Source: Apostichopus japonicus (taxonomy: Eukaryota; Echinodermata; Holothuroidea; Aspidochirotida; Stichopodidae). From it: a DNA stretch of 64,000 bases. How positions within the stretch are numbered: position 1 is the first letter of the stretch; every line of letters starts with the position of its first letter. Of the stretch, positions 59,801 through 64,000 are shown in pieces. Under the pieces are notes generated by a model, which was given only the letters and a program-made list of their open reading frames with translations, was not told the origin of the DNA and did no database searches. The stretch lies in assembly GCF_037975245.1 (NCBI RefSeq), contig NC_092570.1:18205918-18269917 (forward strand). The letters are read 5' to 3'. Position numbers and translations under genes: made by a program.

Positions 59801-60843
59801 CTGAATGCTTCAGCAAATTCCTCACTGATTGATAAACTTCTTCGTTCAATGTCCCCTCTCAAATTTCTCCTCGTTCTTAAATTGTTTTCATGAAAGAAAG
59901 TGGAAAGAGCTTTCAATGCCTCCAGGGTTTCCTAAGAGATAAGAAAGTAAAGGGAATGATTAGTCTTAGAACTTTGTGAAATTTGGATCATTCATGTAGT
60001 AATATAAGGATTCTTACAAAGCTACAGTCAACAGTTTCTGACTTTCTGTTTCAAAATGCTCTCATTGGCTACAGATAAAGGTACTAATTTAGAATCCGTA
60101 CCATTCGACTACCCGACTAACCCCTAACCCTACTTCCTAACCCTTTAATTCATTCCAGCAAATCATTCACGCGATGCACCTATTCACTGACTGTTATTCT
60201 ATTGAGCACACACGTTCAGCCGGATTATACAGTTGTTATTCTGCCGATTCGAAGTAAGCTTTCCCATTCATATGGTACGGATTCTTAAGTTAGGCCCAGA
60301 TAAAAACCAAAGTGACATGCTGGTAGGGCATCAATTGAAAAACAAGGAAATTCTGGATTATCTATGAATGACAGTCTAACACCGGCAACTGGGGTATAGA
60401 CTTACAAATACATTATCATTCATTTAGCTGAATATCTATAACGTCTATATTATTATCCCTAGGCTTGCATAAGCCTTATTTTATCTCTCTTTTACCTAAC
60501 ATAACTTAGACCTAGGCCCAATTTGCAGTAGTTCGTCCTAGCCTAAATTGTAACGCTAGTACCAGTAGTACTAGTAGGCCCTAGGCCTACTCAGTTAGGC
60601 CAAATGTAGCCTAGCCTTCTAAGTTACAATACATTTGCAAATGCAAAGTACCGATTTTGCGACATAAGCCTAACGTAGGGAACACTAACGCATCAACATA
60701 AGCCAAGAGTCAATCAGCCAACCAACCTTGTCATTTTCCAACCTTGTCTCTAATATTTTGTTGAGCTTTCTTGACAACGGATTACTGTTCGCATTTCCCT
60801 CATTAGTTAGCTGAGGCTGAGAGGGGCTCTCTTTATCAGCCAT
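45435..60843 (-). CDS. COG6: COG6, conserved oligomeric Golgi complex subunit 6
   Basis: COG6 is a lobe B subunit of the COG tethering complex, which recycles Golgi glycosylation enzymes in retrograde vesicles. Eighteen exons join from ATG at 60843 to TGA at 45435, all GT-AG and in frame: 644 residues against about 657 in human COG6. Anchors throughout match: [19 protein letters not shown] (21-39), [18 protein letters not shown] (58-75), an N-terminal coiled coil (about 60-170), [11 protein letters not shown] (252-262), [60 protein letters not shown] and the C-terminal [10 protein letters not shown]. There is no signal peptide or membrane segment, as expected for a peripheral Golgi protein. 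Introns carry several minisatellites and two MITEs. Confidence 0.97.
45998..46015 (+). repeat. poly-T tract in COG6 intron 17
   Basis: A T-rich run in the intron between exons 17 and 18; nothing else of note in this intron. Confidence 0.5.
46153..46232 (-). CDS. COG6: COG6 exon 17
   Basis: Acceptor TCGTTACAG and donor GTAAGA; exits in phase 2. It encodes [20 protein letters not shown], matching the family FDRYLSAPDN segment. Confidence 0.92.
46620..46890 (+). repeat. degenerate ~35-bp repeat (GGTGTTCACATTTAGACCT)
   Basis: About eight imperfect units with GGGTTGGTGTTCAC, TTTACATTTAGACC and CTCGGGCTG words. It lies in COG6 intron 16. Confidence 0.8.
47405..47458 (-). CDS. COG6: COG6 exon 16
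   Basis: Acceptor TGTCCGTAG and donor GTAAGA; phase 0 both sides. Only 18 codons ([18 protein letters not shown]), aligned with human GSLANMPNLDSVTLKAAM. It is the only frame-consistent link between exons 15 and 17. Confidence 0.88.
47827..49070. repeat. 73-bp minisatellite, about 16 units
   Basis: The unit runs ATATACTATGTGTGTACACC, GGGATTCTGAATTAGCAGTA, then GAAACACACAGAACATTCAT. It fills most of COG6 intron 15 and ends about 60 bases from the exon 15 donor. Confidence 0.95.
49132..49239 (-). CDS. COG6: COG6 exon 15
   Basis: Acceptor TTTCCACAG and donor GTAATG; phase 0 both sides. It encodes [20 protein letters not shown] and then [15 protein letters not shown]. Confidence 0.96.
50166..50333 (-). 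CDS. COG6: COG6 exon 14
   Basis: Acceptor TACTGTAG and donor GTATGT; phase 0 both sides. It encodes 56 residues including [20 protein letters not shown] and RLEMLEAQ. Its 5' part has decayed copies in intron 13. Confidence 0.96.
50455..50535. repeat. CATAACATA simple repeat
   Basis: An irregular tetranucleotide/pentanucleotide CATA/ACATA tract just 5' of exon 14 in gene sense (intron 13). Confidence 0.85.
51067..51155 (-). pseudogene. decayed copy of COG6 exon 14 start plus intron
   Basis: The text matches the first ~40 coding bases of exon 14 and ~45 bases of its upstream intron in the same order. Shared words are GTACACATCT, GATCCAG, ACAGA, TACATCAACTGA and TATCTTAGG. Read as exon 14, codon CAG has become TAG (51078-51080 region), so it cannot code. 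Weaker copies are near 50539-50567 and 51485-51528. Confidence 0.75.
51683..51929 (-). CDS. COG6: COG6 exon 13
   Basis: Acceptor TTGTCCAG and donor GTAAGA; phase 2 in, phase 0 out. It encodes 82 full codons including [20 protein letters not shown] and [12 protein letters not shown]. Confidence 0.96.
52033..52056 (+). repeat. 24-nt shared hairpin motif, copy B
   Basis: 23 of 24 bases match 23142-23165, in the same orientation, within COG6 intron 12. Confidence 0.6.
52467..52558 (-). CDS. COG6: COG6 exon 12
   Basis: Acceptor CCTTTAG and donor GTAAGT; exits in phase 2. It encodes [20 protein letters not shown] and NLLKFY. Confidence 0.95.
52868..52932 (-). CDS. COG6: COG6 exon 11
   Basis: Acceptor CCTCCACAG and donor GTACAA; phase 1 in, phase 0 out. 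It encodes [17 protein letters not shown]. Confidence 0.94.
53098..53250. repeat. ~36-bp tandem repeat, four units
   Basis: ACCTCATTTTACAGCTCAAT followed by CACAATAAAACACAA is repeated in COG6 intron 10. Each unit contains TTTTACAG. Confidence 0.9.
53362..53505 (-). CDS. COG6: COG6 exon 10
   Basis: Acceptor TCTGCAG and donor GTGAGT; phase 1 in and out. It encodes [20 protein letters not shown] and then [17 protein letters not shown]. Confidence 0.96.
53857..53897. repeat. (GACA)n microsatellite
   Basis: About ten GACA units in COG6 intron 9. Confidence 0.93.
54096..54172 (-). CDS. COG6: COG6 exon 9
   Basis: Acceptor ATTGTCAG and donor GTAATG; phase 2 in, phase 1 out. It encodes [20 protein letters not shown] and ALTRG. 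Confidence 0.95.
54383..54733 (-). mobile_element. piggyBac-like MITE, copy 2
   Basis: Reverse-oriented copy of 33346-33711, similar along its whole length with small indels. TTAA is at 54734-54737 on one side; the other target site has decayed. It lies in COG6 intron 8. Confidence 0.7.
54774..54867 (-). CDS. COG6: COG6 exon 8
   Basis: Acceptor GTGCTAG (an NAGNAG site: GCTAGGAG) and donor GTCAGC; phase 1 in, phase 2 out. It encodes [14 protein letters not shown] and [12 protein letters not shown]. The piggyBac-like MITE begins only about 40 bases after its donor. Confidence 0.92.
55964..56034 (-). CDS. COG6: COG6 exon 7
   Basis: Acceptor CATTTCAG and donor GTAAGC; phase 2 in, phase 1 out. 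It encodes [20 protein letters not shown], one of the most conserved segments. Confidence 0.95.
56407..56489 (-). CDS. COG6: COG6 exon 6
   Basis: Acceptor ATCTGCAG and donor GTAAGT; exits in phase 2. It encodes [13 protein letters not shown] and [11 protein letters not shown]. Confidence 0.95.
56750..56861 (-). CDS. COG6: COG6 exon 5
   Basis: A poly-T tract leads to the acceptor TTTTCAG; the donor is GTAACA. It enters in phase 2 and exits in phase 0. It encodes [16 protein letters not shown] and LRGTREG. Confidence 0.95.
57062..57120 (-). CDS. COG6: COG6 exon 4
   Basis: Acceptor TATCCTAG and donor GTAGAA; exits in phase 2. It encodes [19 protein letters not shown], matching the family coiled coil. 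Confidence 0.93.
57661..57682. repeat. (TA)n between two copies of a 38-bp segment
   Basis: A TA run is flanked by direct copies of ATGTCATGGCTGTACTTACA plus following CTGTATA, a local duplication in COG6 intron 3. Confidence 0.8.
58453..58524 (-). CDS. COG6: COG6 exon 3
   Basis: Acceptor TTGCAACAG and donor GTTAGT; phase 0 in and out. It encodes 24 residues of coiled coil ([17 protein letters not shown]). A second AG 12 bases in (GGACAG) is a possible alternative acceptor. Confidence 0.88.
58880..59256. mobile_element. hAT MITE with perfect 8-bp target duplication
   Basis: The ends TAAGGTGACCA and TGGTCACCTTA are inverted repeats. CATTAGCA is found on both sides (58872-58879 and 59257-59264). 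The interior has GTCCCCGA repeats. It lies in COG6 intron 2 and encodes no transposase. Confidence 0.93.
59788..59931 (-). CDS. COG6: COG6 exon 2
   Basis: Acceptor TCTCTTAG and donor GTAAGC; phase 0 in and out. It encodes residues 40-87, including [12 protein letters not shown] and [12 protein letters not shown]. Confidence 0.95.
60115..60148 (+). repeat. short telomere-like CTAACCC tract
   Basis: Three CTAACCC-type words with interruptions in COG6 intron 1; too short to be more than suggestive. Confidence 0.4.
60727..60843 (-). CDS. COG6: COG6 exon 1 (start)
   Basis: The ATG is at 60843-60841 and the donor GTTGGT follows AAG at 60727. It encodes residues 1-39, ending with the conserved [10 protein letters not shown]. 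The start matches the family N-terminal length. Confidence 0.93.
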
Positions 60844-61495
60844 GGTTTTGAAAGTTAGTGGTCAGTGCAATGTTTACGTGGAATATCTGTGTACAATACA
60901 ACCGGTTTGAAGCTAACATCAATATACAGCACTCAGCGATGCAATTAGTAGCGTACTTTAGAAGTAAAACCTTTACACGATGTTCCATTCCACTTTCACA
61001 TCAAATCGCCAACAGGAGTATCGAGTCTTGGGAAAGTATTCGCAAGACCTTCCCAAACTATATCATCGTAACTGATAGGTTTTTCATTAGTGTAAGACAA
61101 CTTTTTTTCCTTATGCTACTTGAAATGCAACTGTATGTGACCAAGGAGTTGATGTGTCTTTCAAGTTATGTAATACATTATTTATTCGTACAGTATCTTT
61201 ACATTTTCCCTATTTTTTCTTGTTTCTGTTTATTCCAATGGAGTTGTGAAATTCACATGACGTAACAAGGTCATGATCATACCGTCAGTCTCGATGTAAG
61301 GGGAATGGGGTCAGAGTGGAGTCAAGTTGTTTGGTCTTCGTGCCCAGGCTCTGTCCTAAGGTGACTTTCAGTACTCTATTCTTATTACCGTCATGTCCCA
61401 CAGATCTCACCTCGGGGACATAAAACAACACAATTTCAATTTTCGGCCATTAAATATTGCATTGTAACTATAGGCTATGCAACTTACATAGTATA

Positions 61496-61497
<2 letters not shown>
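60844..61497. other. COG6 upstream flank
   Basis: Presumed COG6 promoter side. No TATA box at a clear position. A 135-codon plus-strand frame (60858-61265) starts 15 bases from the COG6 ATG, but shows no family resemblance. Confidence 0.4.

Positions 61498-61543
<46 letters not shown>
61498..61543. repeat. (TA)n microsatellite
   Basis: About 22 uninterrupted TA units. Confidence 0.96.
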
Positions 61544-61545
<2 letters not shown>

Positions 61546-61649
61546 TACGGGTGTTTATCTCCTTCCACTTATTTTAACATGGAACAACGTAGGTATTAGC
61601 AAAACATTGCGTTTAGGGCTACTAACATATATCTAATTTATAAAAACAT

Positions 61650-62060
61650 TCTGGTTAGGACCCCAACCCCTCCCCCATCCCCATACATAGGAGACGGCTT
61701 CAGTGACCCCCAGGGCAGTTCACTCCCTGATTTATAAAATCCTTGATTCGCCTCTGGCCCTCCCATAAAAGTTCATAACTCTACCTAAATCAGACAACAG
61801 GTAATTTGAACTTATTATTAATGATTAGCAGAATCCCACACTTAGAGCTACTTATGCAGACCTAAATTACGGTCTAAATACCCCTGATATTGCACCACTT
61901 TATGCCTATTTTTGCTCTGGGGCGAGGACCCCAAAACATTGGAGTCTGTTTCAAGGTAGAATGTCCTCTTTATAAATCCTTCTTTCGCCTCTGACTCTTC
62001 CGCAAAAGTTAAATCCTCTACCTAAGTCGGGGGAGGGGGTAATTTCCACCACATTTTAAG
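61650..62060. repeat. dispersed repeat with two related halves
   Basis: Both halves contain GAGGACCCC-like text, TTATAAATCC / TTATAAAATCC, TTCGCCTCTG and 'AAAGTT..(A/T)..TCTACCTAA' in the same order, about 240 bases apart. It is non-coding. Confidence 0.55.
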
Positions 62061-62339
62061 TAATTTGCTGACATATGTACCACAGTTTGGTTATACTCTA
62101 CTGTTCTTATTTTCCTCCTACTCTCTTTGTCATTTTGCTAGCATATAGTGGCAAGCATATAATGAAAACATAAACATGGTCATCATATTTTGTATCTATA
62201 GTATTTAGCATTTTATTCATTTCATATTAAATATACAGTTCATAAAATACTATCTGGTTAATTACATAAAGCTAAACTTGATGAAAAATAAAGAAACCAT
62301 TGATTAGTGATACTGTAGTACTTGAAATAGACTGAACAA

Positions 62340-62600
62340 TGTTTCTGCTAAATTAAAAGATTAAATAAATATAACTGTTAGCAAACTGCTTATCTACCAA
62401 AGTGCCTGTGTAAGAGAATATGTAAAAGTAAGTGTGCCTGACGTTTCGATCCTAGCAGGATCTTCTTCAGAGGCTGAATGACAAGTAACAGTAACAGAAG
62501 GGACAAATACAAGCACAGAATACAGTCTGTTTTTTGTATTTGTCCCTTCTGTTACTCTCACTCACCATCAGGCCCACATACTTTTACACAAATTAAAAGA
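62340..62600 (-). mobile_element. hammerhead-like repeat family, copy 3
   Basis: On the minus strand 62474-62436 is the same motif as at 22877-22915. A ~21-bp inverted repeat (AGTAACAGAAGGGACAAATA and complement) lies at 62490-62560. AAGCAGTTTGCTAACAG at about 62390-62374 is shared with the copy at 8534. Confidence 0.7.
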
Positions 62601-64000
62601 CTGATAGAATTGTGTTTATTGTCAGTGTTTATTGATAAAATCTATATTTAAAATATTATACACATATCATACATTCAAATGTAAAACACACAGTCAAGTC
62701 CTACACATTTTGTACTAAGAATTGCTCCTTGTCTATGGAATCCTCGACCTTAGGCAAGGTATTCATTTTGGATTTAAACAATCTTCCTTTTTTCTAGGGC
62801 CCTTCACACATACTTTTTTTTTGGTCATAATCATGAACCCTCTAATGTATTTGAGTCAGTATGAGAAAAAAACATTTGAATTTGATCGAACCGCGCCCAA
62901 GACATGACTCACATGAGGACACTTTTATATCTTGCACCACATGACAACCTGCTGTGTGACGATCATTGCATTGGCAAACTTTTATACCATAAAGATGAGA
63001 GTTGAAGAGGGTAAAAAACCAACACTACCTCCCCCACCCCAACATACATATACTTCCATGCCCCAAAAGGATCTACAAGTAAGCCGTATATAATCATCAA
63101 TTGGAAGCATTTCCATTCATTTTTCATTAATCAAGTAGACTCTTTGACCATGGATCATTTTATTAGATATATGGCAGTCTAGAGTATAGAAATGTAACAC
63201 TTTTAAATCATAAAATATAAAAAATATAAAAAAAACTCGAGACTGATAAGTCACACAGAAAATACTTATTTACAATAAAATGTTCTCCAAACTTGCCAAA
63301 TTTTCAGTAAGCTAAGAATCCCTTTTAAACTACGTTTGCAAAAGATAGAGAATTGGTACGTTTTAAACCATCCCTGAGAGATATTTCGCAACGAGTTATA
63401 TAGGGATATAAATTCTCTTGAAAATCTTTGCTTTTTTTTATTAAATCACTTTTTGCTTTTATGATTCATGAAGGGCGCTGCTACTCGGTCATTTAAAGCA
63501 CTGTGATTTAAAGTGCATTGGCCCAATTACTTTCTTTTCGTTTGAAATTCCATCCTGACTTTACATCAATAACACAGTATTCCTTTACAGAATGATGCAA
63601 TTTGCGTAATAGAAAAAAATAAATTCCAGTCAGATCATACTATACTATGTTTGTTAACCGACTATCACGAATATCACAATGTAGAGCCCCCTCTATCCTA
63701 CCCTACCTGGACTAGCTCACACATTGCTGCAGGGTGACTGCAATTATATACTTATGAAGGCTACTTGTCTCTCCTGGAACAGTTTCATCAAGGACCTACG
63801 CAGATTTTGCGCCTGGGTGTGGTGAGGAGAGGGGGAGAGGAGGGGGTGGAGAAAGAGTCAGCCCAACTTTCAGTGATGTTGAAATTGTTGCCTGTGGTGG
63901 CACCTAAATGCCGGCAAGAATATGATAGACCATCGTCCCTCGTGTAAGGGGTGCGTTCCGGGTTGGGGACTTCTTTTGCCTGTAAATTGTTACACGATGG
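62601..64000. other. no feature recognised
   Basis: AT-rich flank with short open frames only; a purine-rich segment near 63830. Nothing that can be supported as a gene. Confidence 0.4.

Noticed and set aside
60858-61265. 135-codon plus-strand frame 15 bases from the COG6 start
   Set aside because: No recognisable domain, low-complexity hydrophobic text in AT-rich DNA, and it overlaps the expected COG6 promoter; likely chance.

Overview
This is intron-rich, AT-rich animal nuclear DNA with three recognisable protein genes and a dense population of minisatellites and transposon remnants. The proteins are metazoan. GT-AG introns, DNA-transposon remnants (MITEs), an L2-type LINE tail, tRNA-headed SINEs and frequent TAGGCCTA-type words suggest a marine invertebrate deuterostome, probably an echinoderm. 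The lineage is inference; no phylogeny was run.

Layout. (1) About 1-18,680, plus strand: the 3' part of an Asef-family Rho guanine-nucleotide exchange factor (ARHGEF4/SPATA13/ARHGEF9 type). Thirteen exons can be joined in a single frame into a Ser-rich N-terminal region, then SH3, DH and PH domains. The 5' end lies outside the window. (2) 18.7-37.5 kb: gene-poor DNA full of dispersed repeats, including a ~3 kb TIR-bounded element carrying a repeated 14-mer, a MITE containing telomere-like repeats and a piggyBac-like MITE. (3) 37,498-38,751, plus strand: a complete carbohydrate sulfotransferase with its coding sequence in one exon. (4) 38.8-45.4 kb: SINE, tRNA-like units, several minisatellites and an L2-type LINE 3' end. 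(5) 45,435-60,843, minus strand: a complete COG6 gene. All 18 coding exons join through GT-AG introns in one frame to a 644-residue protein, close to the roughly 657 residues of human COG6. (6) 60.8-64 kb: upstream flank of COG6 with repeats and no supported gene.

The genes are not functionally coupled, although COG6 (Golgi tethering) and the sulfotransferase (Golgi lumen) act in the same organelle. The most striking signal is that exon edges have been copied next to themselves three times. The 3' end of RhoGEF exon 1 with its splice donor is amplified about eight times in intron 1. The last codons and stop of COG6 are amplified about ten times in its 3' flank. The start of COG6 exon 14 has decayed copies in intron 13. 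The window also holds a hammerhead-ribozyme motif, three related hammerhead-like motifs, and a near-perfect 46-bp hairpin. Exon joins were made by eye from splice signals, frame and family similarity, without transcript data.
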